DNA of 54,184 nt from DASWJQ01 sp036397095 (GCA_036397095.1 DASWJQ010000141.1:1-54184), one strand, 5' to 3'; numbered from the stretch's first letter, positions 1 through 8,585 are shown. The notes: generated by a model not told the origin, from the letters alone. A program made the numbers and translations.

Positions 1-1
1 A

Positions 2-214
2 TCCGATCTCACCGTTCTGCTCGACGACCGGCCTGAGCCCGCCAGATTGGCGATTCACCACGTTGTCACCCACGGCAAGGCGGGAGCAGTCGACGGCACA
101 GCGGAATTTGCCAATGGAGCCAAACAGCACTTCTGCGACATCTATGAGTTCACCGGCGCCAGCGGAAAGAGCATCCAGGCCATCACCTCGTATGTGATCG
201 AAGATGGTCCCTAA
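2..214 (+). CDS. SnoaL/NTF2-like protein, C-terminal fragment (5' end outside the window)
   Basis: The reading frame is open from the left edge to a TAA at 212-214 and gives 70 residues. The fragment contains HHVVTHGKAGAVDG and a C-terminal AITSYVIEDG. This looks like the last strands of the cone-shaped SnoaL-like (NTF2 superfamily) fold found in small polyketide-cyclase-like and stress proteins. Family assignment rests on pattern only, and no catalytic residue can be judged from a fragment. An 89-nt gap separates it from the next gene on the same strand, so co-transcription is possible but not shown. Confidence 0.5.
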   Translation, partial: SDLTVLLDDRPEPARLAIHHVVTHGKAGAVDGTAEFANGAKQHFCDIYEFTGASGKSIQAITSYVIEDGP

Positions 215-303
215 CCGAGGCAAGCGGCGATCTCCGCAATGCCAACCCGACATGCCGCGGCTGTCAGGGAACTAGGGTCAAAAGAGCGTCAGGAGTACCC
301 ACC

Positions 304-1242
304 ATGATTTTGGTTACCGGCGGAACCGGCTTCCTCGGCAGTCATATCGTGCAGCGTCTGGTCGCCGAGCACCAACGCGTGCGAGTGCTGGTGCGCAATC
401 CCGACCGCGCCCAACGCGAGGGCCGGCTGGCTGGCCTGCGAGTGGAATGGGTCTTTGGCGATGTCACCCAGCCCGCGAGCCTCGAGCCGGCGTTGGAAGG
501 TGTTCAGCGAGTCATCCACACCGCCGCCGTCGCCATCGAGAACGGTGACGCGACCTATGAAGCCATCAACTATCAGGGCACAGTCAACGTCGTCGATGCC
601 TCGGCGCGGGCGGGCATCATTCATTTTGTCAACGTTTCTCAGATGGGGGCCGCACCTGAGCTCCCCTACCGTTTCTTGGCCTCCAAGGGCAAGGCACAGG
701 CGTATGTCGCCAACTCGGGACTGAAATGGACGGCCTTCCGACCGTCGGTGCTGTTCGGGCCGGAAGACGAGTTCGCCAACACCTTCGCCCGTCTGGTGTC
801 GTTGAGTCCGTTGATTTACCCCATCGTCGGAACGGACGAGTCGAAGTTCCAGCCGGTTTGGGTGGGCGACGTCGCCTCCGCCGTTGTCCAATCGCTGACT
901 GACGACAACGCCTTGCACCAGGAGTTCGAATTGGGCGGTCCGGAGGTGCTCACACTCGAGGAAATCGAGCGGCGCACTCTGGCGGCGCGGGGCGCCCGGC
1001 GGCTCATGATCCGCTTCCCGATGCCACTGTTGCGGGTGATCGTCAGCCTGATGGAATGGGTGATGCCGATCCCGCCGGTCACCAGTAGTTTGCTCGAATT
1101 GCTCCAGGTCAGCAATGTGCCCTCCGACAACCGGCTGCCGCGCTTCGTTTCATCCCCCAAGGCATTCATCGTGGAAAACATCCGTCCCTATATGCAAACC
1201 TTCCGCGTCGGCGAGACGCTGGGTCGGTACTTCCGTGGCTGA
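304..1242 (+). CDS. Atypical extended SDR / NAD(P)-dependent epimerase-like (NDUFA9-like), 312 aa
   Basis: The N-terminus MILVTGGTGFLGSHIV has the glycine-rich GGTGFLG nucleotide-binding loop of an extended Rossmann dehydrogenase. The next strand (RVRVLVRNPDR) fits NADP(H) discrimination. The middle (YRFLASKGKAQAYV) does not give a clean YxxxK, which is typical of atypical SDRs such as the complex I NDUFA9-like and NmrA-like groups; these often bind cofactor without a defined dehydrogenase reaction. The C-terminal part is hydrophobic (residues about 235-265), suggesting membrane or quinone association. Start chosen at ATG 304, with GGAG at 291-294 as ribosome site. Substrate unknown. L-lactate dehydrogenase follows about 50 nt downstream. 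Confidence 0.8.
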   Translation: MILVTGGTGFLGSHIVQRLVAEHQRVRVLVRNPDRAQREGRLAGLRVEWVFGDVTQPASLEPALEGVQRVIHTAAVAIENGDATYEAINYQGTVNVVDASARAGIIHFVNVSQMGAAPELPYRFLASKGKAQAYVANSGLKWTAFRPSVLFGPEDEFANTFARLVSLSPLIYPIVGTDESKFQPVWVGDVASAVVQSLTDDNALHQEFELGGPEVLTLEEIERRTLAARGARRLMIRFPMPLLRVIVSLMEWVMPIPPVTSSLLELLQVSNVPSDNRLPRFVSSPKAFIVENIRPYMQTFRVGETLGRYFRG

Positions 1243-1289
1243 CCTCACCCGCCGACGCCACGAGCCTGATTGTGCCGGGGAGAGATGAG

Positions 1290-2228
1290 TTGAAGATCGG
1301 GGTCGTGGGCACGGGCCTGGTCGGTTCGACGGCAGCCTACAGTCTGCTGCTGTCGGGCTTGGGGCGCGAGCTGGTGTTGGTCGACCGGCAGCGGCAGCGC
1401 GCGGAAGCCGAAGCGGATGACCTGCTGCACGCCGCTCCCTTTGCCCATCCGATGCAGATCCGGGCCGGCGACTACCCCGACCTGGCAGGGGCGCGGCTGG
1501 TCATCCTGGCCGCCGGGGTCAACCAACAGCCGGGCGAGTCCCGGCTTGAGCTGTTGAGCCGCAACCGGGCCGTCTTCGACGACGTAGTGCCTTCGGTGCT
1601 GGCCCATGCTGCCGAAGCCGTCCTGCTGGTGGCGACCAACCCGGTCGATGTCCTGACCCACTACACCCACAAGCTGGCCCAACAAGCCGATCTGCCCGCC
1701 GGCCGGGTGCTGGGCTCGGGCACAACGCTGGACACCGCTCGTTTTCGGGCGCTGCTCGGGCAGCAGGTCGGCGTTGACCCGCAGCATGTGCACGCCTATG
1801 TGGTCGGAGAGCACGGCGACTCGGAAGTGCTGACCTGGTCGCTGGCGACGATCGGCGGCATGCCGTTATCAGCTTTTTGTCAGCAGCATGGTGTGACGCT
1901 GGGTCCCAAACTGCGCGACGATATAGACGGGCGGGTGCGACGGGCCGCCTATCGCATCATTGAGGGCAAAGGCGCTACCTACTACGGCATCGGCAGTGCC
2001 CTGGCCCGCATCGCCCGTGCAGTCCTCCGGGACCAGCGGGCGATCCTGACCGTGTGCAGCCCAAGCCCGCAGGTCGCCGGCGTTGCTGATGTGACCGTTT
2101 CGCTGCCACGCCTGGTGGGTGGGGAGGGTGTGGTCACCACCTTCCCGCTGCCGCTCGATCCGCAGGAAGAAGCGGGCTTAGCAGCCAGCGCCACAACCGT
2201 CCGCCAGGCGATCGACCACCTGAGCTAA
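1290..2228 (+). CDS. ldh: L-lactate dehydrogenase
   Basis: It interconverts pyruvate and L-lactate with NAD(H) in the cytoplasm. The sequence has the Rossmann GTGLVGSTAA loop followed by VDRQ (an acidic NAD-selecting strand end), and the active-site loop NQQPGESR. In that loop Gln sits where malate dehydrogenases carry Arg, which indicates lactate dehydrogenase. GEHGDSE holds the catalytic His. The family start MKIGVVG matches TTG at 1290, which has GGGGAG at 1277-1282 as ribosome site. An alternative in-frame GTG at 1272 adds six residues and has no such site. At 312 residues the length is normal. tspO follows 18 nt after the stop and may share its transcript. Confidence 0.9.
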   Translation: MKIGVVGTGLVGSTAAYSLLLSGLGRELVLVDRQRQRAEAEADDLLHAAPFAHPMQIRAGDYPDLAGARLVILAAGVNQQPGESRLELLSRNRAVFDDVVPSVLAHAAEAVLLVATNPVDVLTHYTHKLAQQADLPAGRVLGSGTTLDTARFRALLGQQVGVDPQHVHAYVVGEHGDSEVLTWSLATIGGMPLSAFCQQHGVTLGPKLRDDIDGRVRRAAYRIIEGKGATYYGIGSALARIARAVLRDQRAILTVCSPSPQVAGVADVTVSLPRLVGGEGVVTTFPLPLDPQEEAGLAASATTVRQAIDHLS

Positions 2229-2246
2229 CGAACACTCGAGGGAGCG

Positions 2247-2750
2247 ATGAGCACATCCAACCTGACCAAAACAAGCCCGCGAGATCTGTGGCGTCTAATC
2301 GTGGCCCTGGCCCTACCGCTCCTCGTCGGAGGCCTGGGCGGCTGGGTGACGGCCGGGCCGGTCCAGACGTGGTATCCGACCATGATCAAGCCAAGCTGGA
2401 ACCCGCCTCCCTGGCTGTTTGCACCTGTCTGGACCGCCCTGTACTTCCTGATGGGCTGGGCCGCCTGGCGCATCTGGCGGCTGGGTCTGGACCAACCAGC
2501 GGTACGGCGAGCGCTCGCTTTCTTTGGCCTGCAGCTGGCCTTCAATTTGGGCTGGTCCCTGCTGTTCTTTGGGCTGCAGCGGACCGATCTGGCCCTGCTC
2601 GAAATCGGCGTGTTGCTGGCCCTGATCATCGTCACCTTCGTCCGCTTCCGGGCGCTAGACCGGCTCGCCGGCTGGCTGCTTGTTCCCTACCTTCTGTGGA
2701 CGATGTTCGCCACGGCGCTCAATGCCGCAGTTTGGGGATTGAACCGGTGA
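2247..2750 (+). CDS. tspO: TspO/MBR family tryptophan-rich sensory protein
   Basis: A 167-residue integral membrane protein with five predicted helices, the usual TspO architecture. Diagnostic stretches are KPSWNPPPWLFAPVW in the loop/helix 2 region, WAAWRIW, FNLGWSLLFF and the C-terminal WTMFATALNAAVW. The family binds porphyrins and cholesterol-like ligands and influences tetrapyrrole or stress responses in bacteria; the ligand here cannot be inferred. GGGAG lies just before the ATG. It sits 18 nt after ldh and 36 nt before the zinc-ribbon gene, so the three may be one transcript. Confidence 0.9.
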   Translation: MSTSNLTKTSPRDLWRLIVALALPLLVGGLGGWVTAGPVQTWYPTMIKPSWNPPPWLFAPVWTALYFLMGWAAWRIWRLGLDQPAVRRALAFFGLQLAFNLGWSLLFFGLQRTDLALLEIGVLLALIIVTFVRFRALDRLAGWLLVPYLLWTMFATALNAAVWGLNR

Positions 2751-2786
2751 ATCGCAGTCAGCCCTTCGCCTGGGAACCTGGGAACC

Positions 2787-4079
2787 ATGTCTGATGGCGC
2801 CCGCGACCTGCTGACGCGCGGCATTGCCTCGGCCAGGGCCGGTGAGGTCGACCAGGCGCGCAAGTACCTGGATCGGGCCCTGTCGATGCAGCCGTCGACG
2901 CGCCAGCAGGCCGACGCCCACTACTGGCTCGCCAAGCTTGCCGACAACCTTGAGCAGCAGCGCGAGCACCTCGAACAGGTCCTGTTCACCGAGCCAACCC
3001 ACTACGCCGCCCGCCGCGACCTGTCGCTGCTCGATGGCCAACTCGATCCCGCCCGGGTCATCGATCCCAATGCCACCTCCCGGCCACAACCACCGGCGCA
3101 GGCGGCCATCGACCTGCAGCGTTTCGCCTGTCCACAGTGTGGCGGGCGCATGACCTACGATCCGGGGCACCACCAGCTAACCTGCGCCTACTGCGGTCAC
3201 CAAGCCCACCTGGCCAGCTTGCTTCAGCAAGGAGACGCCGTCGGCGAATCCAATTTCATCGAGGCCTTGGTCACGGCCAGGGGGCATGTCCAACCGACGG
3301 CCACCCCCACCTTCGGCTGTACGGCCTGCGGCGCCACGTACCTGATCGGTCCCAGCACAGTTTCCTTAACCTGCGCACACTGCGGGAGCAGCTTCGTCAT
3401 CGACCACACCGACACCAAGTCGCTCGTTCCCCCTCAAGGCATCGTTCCCATCGGGCTGACCGAAACGCAGGCCGAGCGCAGTCTGCGGGCCTGGTTGGTC
3501 GACTCAGGCCTTGCCCAGATCGAGCGGGTGAGCCGCTTGCGGCCGGTCTTTCTGCCCGCCTGGACCTTCGACCTGACGGGGCAAGCGCCATACCGCTATC
3601 TGCACAGGGATGGGGATGAATGGGTAACTCGGACCGGCAACGAGTTGATCCTGTACAACGACTTGGCGGTGCCAGCCAGCCATCGGCTGCCCAAGTCATT
3701 GGCCAACATCGTGCGCACGTTCGACCTGACGGCCATGATCACTTACGACCCATCGCACCTGGCCGGCTGGCAGGCTGAGACCTATCAAATCCCGGCGGCT
3801 GATGCGGCCATGGCCGCTCGTTGGCACGTGGTCGATCAGGCGCGCCGGCGCGTTGAACAGCTGCTGTTCGGCAACTTCAAGGACCTTCAACTGCATTCGT
3901 CCGACATGCTGGTGGCGGCCTACCGATTGATCATGTTGCCGGTTTGGCGCGCAAGCTACCTGCTTGATGGCGAAACGTATCAGGTGGTGATCAGCGGCCA
4001 GGACGGCACGGTGATGGGCGAGCGGCCAACTGGCGGCGTCGGCGGATTCTTGCGCCGCCTATTTGGCGTTGCACGCTAG
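2787..4079 (+). CDS. TPR/double zinc-ribbon protein of unknown function, 430 aa
   Basis: Residues 1-95 look like helical TPR-type repeats (SARAGEVDQARKYLDRAL, then HYWLAKLADN). Two treble-clef zinc ribbons follow: CPQCGG...CAYCG at about 114-138 and CTACG...CAHCG at about 177-200. The remainder (about 215-425) is a soluble, aromatic-rich alpha/beta region with no enzyme motif I recognise and ends in a short basic tail. The ribbons resemble those of proteins that bind nucleic acid or act as scaffolds. I do not know the function. A strong promoter for the next gene begins 5 nt after its stop, so this gene probably ends the ldh transcript. Confidence 0.75.
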   Translation: MSDGARDLLTRGIASARAGEVDQARKYLDRALSMQPSTRQQADAHYWLAKLADNLEQQREHLEQVLFTEPTHYAARRDLSLLDGQLDPARVIDPNATSRPQPPAQAAIDLQRFACPQCGGRMTYDPGHHQLTCAYCGHQAHLASLLQQGDAVGESNFIEALVTARGHVQPTATPTFGCTACGATYLIGPSTVSLTCAHCGSSFVIDHTDTKSLVPPQGIVPIGLTETQAERSLRAWLVDSGLAQIERVSRLRPVFLPAWTFDLTGQAPYRYLHRDGDEWVTRTGNELILYNDLAVPASHRLPKSLANIVRTFDLTAMITYDPSHLAGWQAETYQIPAADAAMAARWHVVDQARRRVEQLLFGNFKDLQLHSSDMLVAAYRLIMLPVWRASYLLDGETYQVVISGQDGTVMGERPTGGVGGFLRRLFGVAR

Positions 4080-4084
4080 CTCGC

Positions 4085-4113
4085 TTGACGCTCCCAACCC
4101 ACTGTACTAGAAT
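4085..4113 (+). promoter_or_regulatory. Sigma-70 promoter (TTGACG - 17 - TAGAAT)
   Basis: TTGACG at 4085-4090 and TAGAAT at 4108-4113 are separated by exactly 17 nt. Transcription should begin near 4120, giving a leader of about 34 nt before ATG 4154. Over 29 positions it matches the promoter at 8654-8682 at 23, including spacer bases. Confidence 0.8.
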
Positions 4114-4153
4114 CTCGCCCGAACGCATCGGGAGCAGGAGGAACGAGTCGACC

Positions 4154-4351
4154 ATGAGAGCACGCCGCACCATCGTGTGGACGATTGCCATCCTATTTGG
4201 TGCCGCCACGGCCGTCGGCACCATCGCCTTTTTCAATACGACCATCGACAAATTCAGCATCTCCAACACCGTACTCGTCTTCCTGTCGATGGGATCCCTG
4301 GCCTTCATCTGGCTGGACTTCATCCTAAGGACCGAATACCTGCGCAACTAG
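4154..4351 (+). CDS. Small two-helix membrane protein, 65 aa
   Basis: The protein begins MRARRTIVWTIAILFG and has two hydrophobic helices (about 6-27 and 36-56) joined by a short polar loop, with a charged C-terminal end. The reading frame is open further upstream, but the -35 and -10 boxes lie inside that extension. ATG 4154, with GGAG about 13 nt upstream, is therefore the first start on the mRNA. Function unknown. It has its own strong promoter and is followed by a textbook terminator, so it is a monocistronic, probably well-expressed unit. A short inner-membrane accessory protein is a guess. Confidence 0.7.
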   Translation: MRARRTIVWTIAILFGAATAVGTIAFFNTTIDKFSISNTVLVFLSMGSLAFIWLDFILRTEYLRN

Positions 4352-4384
4352 CAGCCACGGATCCGACAGCAATCCAGAAGACCA

Positions 4385-4408
4385 AACCGGCTCGGTGAGC
4401 CGGTTTTT
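4385..4408 (+). terminator. Rho-independent terminator
   Basis: Perfect 9-bp stem (AACCGGCTC / GAGCCGGTT) with a GGT loop, running into TTTTT. It ends the transcript of the 65-residue membrane protein. The remaining 90 nt to the HMG-CoA reductase start hold only a weak promoter-like pair (TTGCCA at 4438, TACACA at 4462). Confidence 0.9.
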
Positions 4409-4500
4409 CATGCCGGCTGCCGGCGGTCTGATAGTTTTTGCCAGCCGTCTGCACCTATACATACACACCGGTTCGTCACTAGCGTCAGGAACAGGCTCGG

Positions 4501-5793
4501 ATGACCGAGGCCGACGGTTCGCGTCTACCTGGTTTCTACAAACTGCCCCTCCGAGAGCGGCTGGCCCAAGTTGGCCGGGCCAGCGGGCTGACCGACGAGG
4601 CGCTGTCGACCTTCGAGAGCGCCGCCGGACTCTCAGCCGAGCAAGCGGACTACATGATCGAGAACGCCGTCGGCATTTACGGCCTGCCCTTGGGGATCGC
4701 CGCCAACTTTATTGTCAACGGACGGGAGCTGTTGGTCCCGATGGTGATCGAGGAGCCGTCGGTCGTGGCTGGCGCCTCCTTCATGGCCAAACTAGCTCGG
4801 CGGGACGGTGGGTTCCGCGCCCAGGCAGACGACCCGCACATGATCGGGCAGCTGCAGGTCCTTGATATTCCGGCTGACAGGTTGGAAAGGGCCCGACAGG
4901 CGCTGCTTGACCGCCGGCAGGAGATCCTGGCCGCTGCCGACGAAGTCGATCCTGTGATCCGCCAGCTTGGCGGCGGAGCGCGCGACCTGGTCGTGCGCAG
5001 CCTGCCGGAGACCGCAGTTGGCCCGATGCTGATCGTCCATTTGATCTACGACACGCGCGATGCCATGGGGGCCAACGCAGTCAACACAGCCGTCGAACGG
5101 TTGGCGCCGCTGGTTGAAGAGATCAGCGCCGGCCGCGTCCACCTGCGCATTCTTTCGAATCTGGCCGACCGGCGCCTGGCCCGAGCCGAGTGCTCGATCC
5201 CGGTGGAAACTCTTGCGTTCGACACGTTCTCCGGCGCCCAAGCTCGCGATGGCATTATCGAGGCCTGGGCTTTTGCCGACGCCGACCCCTACCGGGCGGC
5301 GACGCACAACAAGGGGATCATGAATGGCGTCGACGCCGTCGTCATCGCCACCGCCAATGACTGGCGGGCGATTGAAGCCGGCGCCCATGCGTATGCCGCC
5401 CGCGACGGGCGCTACCGATCTCTGTCGCGCTGGTGGGCGGGCGACGACGGCGCACTGCACGGCCAACTCGAGATGCCGATGGCGGTTGGCATCGTCGGCG
5501 GCGCCACCCGCGTCCATCCGACCGCCCGGGCCTGTCTCCGGCTGATGGGCGTGGAAACCGCCGCCCAATTGGCCGAAATTCTGGTCTCGGTCGGTCTGGC
5601 GCAAAATCTGGCGGCGCTGCGGGCACTGGCAACCGAAGGTATCCAACGCGGCCACATGGGACTGCACGCGCGCCAGGTGGCGATTGCGGCCGGCGCCGAG
5701 GGCGAGGCCATCGAACGCATAGCCCGCCAGTTGGTCGAGGAACAAGCCGTCCGCATCGACCGGGCGCAACAGCTGGTACAAGCTGAAGAGTGA
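4501..5793 (+). CDS. mvaA: Hydroxymethylglutaryl-CoA reductase, class II (degradative-type family)
   Basis: It catalyses the HMG-CoA/mevalonate interconversion. Class II features are clear: ENAVGIYGLPLGIAANF at about residue 56, followed by VPMVIEEPSVVAGAS, a DAMGANAVNT block holding catalytic-loop residues, the lysine-bearing HNKGIMNGVDAV, and the C-terminal GHMGLHARQVAIAAGA with the flap histidine. Length 430 is normal. Although class II enzymes were first known from mevalonate catabolism, the neighbours (HMG-CoA synthase, thiolase-like, DUF35) argue for a biosynthetic role in isoprenoid supply. Cofactor preference cannot be read. The synthase start lies 11 nt after its stop. Confidence 0.95.
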   Translation: MTEADGSRLPGFYKLPLRERLAQVGRASGLTDEALSTFESAAGLSAEQADYMIENAVGIYGLPLGIAANFIVNGRELLVPMVIEEPSVVAGASFMAKLARRDGGFRAQADDPHMIGQLQVLDIPADRLERARQALLDRRQEILAAADEVDPVIRQLGGGARDLVVRSLPETAVGPMLIVHLIYDTRDAMGANAVNTAVERLAPLVEEISAGRVHLRILSNLADRRLARAECSIPVETLAFDTFSGAQARDGIIEAWAFADADPYRAATHNKGIMNGVDAVVIATANDWRAIEAGAHAYAARDGRYRSLSRWWAGDDGALHGQLEMPMAVGIVGGATRVHPTARACLRLMGVETAAQLAEILVSVGLAQNLAALRALATEGIQRGHMGLHARQVAIAAGAEGEAIERIARQLVEEQAVRIDRAQQLVQAEE

Positions 5794-5804
5794 GGAAGGT
5801 TAAC

Positions 5805-6893
5805 GTGGGCGATCAAGCCAGCAGCACCAGCCAGGTCGGCTCGATTCTGCGGCCGGAATTCGGGGTGGGCGTCGTCGGCTACGGCGCCTACGTGCCGCAG
5901 TACCGGCTGCCGGCGCGCGAGGTCGCCCGTGTCTGGAAAAGCGGCGCGGCCGCCCTGCCGATTGAAGAGAAGGCCGTGCCGGGCCTCGATGAAGATGTAA
6001 TCACCATGTCGATCGAGGCCGCCCGCAACGCGCTGGCCCGGGCGCGCATCGACCCCAAACTCATCCGGGCCGTGTGGGTCGGATCAGAGTCACACCCCTA
6101 CTCGGTCAAACCGACCTCGACGGTCGTCGCCGAGGCCATCGGCGCCACGCCGCACACACAGGCCGCCGACTGGGAGTTCGCCTGTAAGGCCGGTACCGAA
6201 GCCGTCCAGGCGGCCATGGGTTTTGTCGGCTCCAAGATGGCCCGCTATGCGCTGGCGATTGGCATGGACACGGCCCAAGGCCGGCCGGGCGATGCACTCG
6301 AGTACACGGCCGGCGCCGGCGGCGCCGCTTTCCTGCTTGGCCCCGAGGCCGAAGCGCTGGCCACCTTCGAGGCTTCCTATTCCTACAGCACCGATACGCC
6401 CGACTTCTGGCGCCGAGCCAACGAGAAGTACCCGGAGCACGGTGAGCGCTTCACCGGCGAGCCGGCCTACTTCCACCACATCCAGGTCGCCGGTGAAACG
6501 CTGATGCAGTCGCTTGGCACCAAGCCGGAGGACTACCGCTTCGCCGTCTTCCACCAGCCCAACACCAAGTTCCCCCAACGGGCCGCCGGTTCACTCGGCT
6601 TCAAGCCCGAACAAATCGAGGCCGGCTTGCTGGTGCCGCGTATTGGCAACACCTACGCCGGTTCGGCCATGATCGGCCTGACCGCCATTCTCGACGTAGC
6701 TCAACCCGGTGACCGTATCTTCCTGGTCTCGTATGGCTCGGGCGCCGGCTCCGACGCCTTCAGTCTGACGGTGACCGAGGCTGTCAAATCCGCCCGTGAT
6801 CTGGCGCCAACCACCGAGAGTTACATCACCCGCCGGGTCGAGATCGACTATGCCACCTACGCCCGCTATCGAGGCAAACTGACGATCCAATGA
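5805..6893 (+). CDS. Hydroxymethylglutaryl-CoA synthase, archaeal type
   Basis: It condenses acetyl-CoA with acetoacetyl-CoA to HMG-CoA. The thiolase-fold enzyme shows GVVGYGAYVPQYRLP at its start, the acylated cysteine in EFACKAGTEAVQ (C127), a general-base glutamate region near VWVGSESHPYSVKP, and the histidine of FHQPNTKFP. The form resembles the archaeal single-domain enzyme (about 350 aa) rather than the eukaryotic one. GTG 5805 is preferred because GAGGAAGG lies 6 nt before it; the in-frame GTG 5790 would overlap the reductase stop. It overlaps the thiolase start by 4 nt (ATGA), which suggests coupled translation. The catalytic set looks complete. Confidence 0.92.
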   Translation: MGDQASSTSQVGSILRPEFGVGVVGYGAYVPQYRLPAREVARVWKSGAAALPIEEKAVPGLDEDVITMSIEAARNALARARIDPKLIRAVWVGSESHPYSVKPTSTVVAEAIGATPHTQAADWEFACKAGTEAVQAAMGFVGSKMARYALAIGMDTAQGRPGDALEYTAGAGGAAFLLGPEAEALATFEASYSYSTDTPDFWRRANEKYPEHGERFTGEPAYFHHIQVAGETLMQSLGTKPEDYRFAVFHQPNTKFPQRAAGSLGFKPEQIEAGLLVPRIGNTYAGSAMIGLTAILDVAQPGDRIFLVSYGSGAGSDAFSLTVTEAVKSARDLAPTTESYITRRVEIDYATYARYRGKLTIQ

Positions 6894-8074
6894 CAGCCAC
6901 AACGAACGCAACCGGTCGCAGAGTATGGATTGCCGGGGTCGGTTTGACCCCGGTGCGGGAGCACTGGGAACGGTCGCTGCGCGATCTGGCCCACCAGGCA
7001 ATGCAGGCGGCGATGGACGACGCCGGCGGTTTGCGCCCGCAGGCTCTATATGTCGCCAACATGCTTTCTGGAGCGCTGTCGGGTCAAACCCAGCTGGGCG
7101 CCCTGCTGGCCGACTACGGCGGCCTGCGCGGCGTCGAGGCCCACACGGTTGAAGCCGCCGGCGCCTCGGGTGGGATGGCCCTGCGCCAGGCATACCTGGC
7201 CATCCGCGCCGGCGAGATTGATACCGCCCTGGTCGTCGGTGTCGAGAAAGTGTCGGAGAAGGTGACGGCCGAGGTCGAGGCAGCGTTGGTGTCGGCCACC
7301 GACACCGACTTCGAAGCGGCCCAGGGAGTCACGCCAACCGCCCAGGCTGCCCTGTTGATGCGGCGCTACCTGCACCAACACCAGGCGCCGGCCGACGCCC
7401 TGGCCGGTTTTAGCCTGACGGCGCACGAGCATGGTGCCACTAATCCGAATGCCATGTTCCAGAAGGCCATCAAACTGGAGGCTTATCAGCGCGGTGCGCT
7501 GATCAGCGATCCGGTCAATATGTTCGACGCCGCCCCACTGGCTGACGGCGCCGCCGCACTGCTGCTGGTCGGTGAAGGGGTCGCGCCGGAAGGCGGGCCG
7601 GTTCCACTGGTTCGCATCGCCGGTTCGGCGGCGGCCAGCTCGGCCCTGGCGCTACATGACCAACCGGACCCACTGCGCCCGGAGACGGTCTCCCAGACCA
7701 CTCGGCAGGCGCTCGAACGGGCCGGGATCGATCACGACAGCATCGACCTGTACGAACTGCATGACAGCTTCACGATCTTTGCCGCATTGTCACTGGAAGC
7801 TGCCGGCTTCGCCGAACCGGGCACTGCCTGGAAAATGGCGGCCGATGGCGCATGGAAACGGGGCGGCAAGCTGCCGATCGGTACGATGGGCGGCAGCAAG
7901 GCTCGCGGCGAGACGGCCGGCGCCACCGGCGTCTATCAAGCCGTCGAAGCGGCTCTGCAGTTGCAGGGCCGGGCTGGGGGCAGCCAGGTCGAGGGCGCCC
8001 GTTGGGCCCTGATCCAGTGCCTGGGCGGCAACGGCGCCACCTGCGCCACGCACGTGCTCACGGTCGCCGGCTAG
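6890..8074 (+). CDS. Thiolase-superfamily protein of the mevalonate block, catalytic Cys replaced by Gly
   Basis: By position and overall sequence it matches the archaeal acetoacetyl-CoA thiolase that forms a complex with HMG-CoA synthase through a DUF35 protein. Family landmarks are VWIAGVGLTPV, ALRQAYLAIRAGEID, VVGVEKVSEK, YELHDSFTIF and the C-terminal CLGGNGAT. Two key sites differ: the nucleophile motif VEAACASGG reads VEAAGASGG (G91), and the GHPVGATG motif reads GETAGATG, losing its histidine. Acyl transfer through a cysteine thioester is therefore not expected. It may be a structural partner for the synthase or use another mechanism. The reading frame is intact at 394 residues. Confidence 0.85.
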   Translation: MTATTNATGRRVWIAGVGLTPVREHWERSLRDLAHQAMQAAMDDAGGLRPQALYVANMLSGALSGQTQLGALLADYGGLRGVEAHTVEAAGASGGMALRQAYLAIRAGEIDTALVVGVEKVSEKVTAEVEAALVSATDTDFEAAQGVTPTAQAALLMRRYLHQHQAPADALAGFSLTAHEHGATNPNAMFQKAIKLEAYQRGALISDPVNMFDAAPLADGAAALLLVGEGVAPEGGPVPLVRIAGSAAASSALALHDQPDPLRPETVSQTTRQALERAGIDHDSIDLYELHDSFTIFAALSLEAAGFAEPGTAWKMAADGAWKRGGKLPIGTMGGSKARGETAGATGVYQAVEAALQLQGRAGGSQVEGARWALIQCLGGNGATCATHVLTVAG

Positions 8075-8167
8075 CCGGGCCGAATCGGCCAAGCTGATAG
8101 GTCCTGAGAGTCATACGGGCCTAGACTCCGGCCCATGAATACATCGAACGACAGGGAAGGGTGAACG

Positions 8168-8572
8168 ATGGAAGTCTCCCGGCATTGGCGCCTGCGCCAA
8201 CAACGCTATGGGTTGGTCGGCGAGGTGTGCACCCACTGCGATTCGAAGATCTTTCCGCCGCGCGATATTTGTCCTGACTGCGGCCAGGAAGCCCGCACAC
8301 CGTACGCCTTCAGCGGTCAAGGCAAGGTCTGGTCGTACACGACCATCTATGATGCACCGGCTGGCTTCCAAGAGTCGGCCCCCTACACCGTTGCCCTGGT
8401 GCAGCTTGACGAGGGCCCGATGGTAACAGCCCAGCTTACCGACCTGGGCAGCCAGGCCATCGAGATTGGCACGCCGGTCGAGATGGTGACGCGCAAGCTG
8501 CGCGCCGACGGTGACCGCGGTGTTTTGCTTTACGGGTACAAATTCAGGCCGCGCCTTCGGGCAGCCGCCTGA
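8168..8572 (+). CDS. DUF35 Zn-ribbon/OB-fold protein, thiolase-HMG-CoA synthase partner
   Basis: The protein has 134 residues. An N-terminal rubredoxin-like zinc ribbon (CTHC at 21-24, CPDC at 37-40) is intact, and an OB-fold follows (GKVWSYTTIYDAP, PYTVALVQLDEG). In archaea this family bridges acetoacetyl-CoA thiolase and HMG-CoA synthase and forms part of a shared CoA site. The location directly after those genes fits the same role. GGGAAGGGTG lies before the ATG. A gap of 93 nt from the thiolase stop leaves room for a separate promoter, but none is convincing. A strong terminator follows the stop. Confidence 0.88.
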   Translation: MEVSRHWRLRQQRYGLVGEVCTHCDSKIFPPRDICPDCGQEARTPYAFSGQGKVWSYTTIYDAPAGFQESAPYTVALVQLDEGPMVTAQLTDLGSQAIEIGTPVEMVTRKLRADGDRGVLLYGYKFRPRLRAAA

Positions 8573-8585
8573 CTAACGCCAGCGC

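Noticed and set aside
4085..4153. N-terminal extension of the small membrane protein
   Set aside because: The extension contains the -35 and -10 boxes of its promoter, so it cannot be translated from that transcript.
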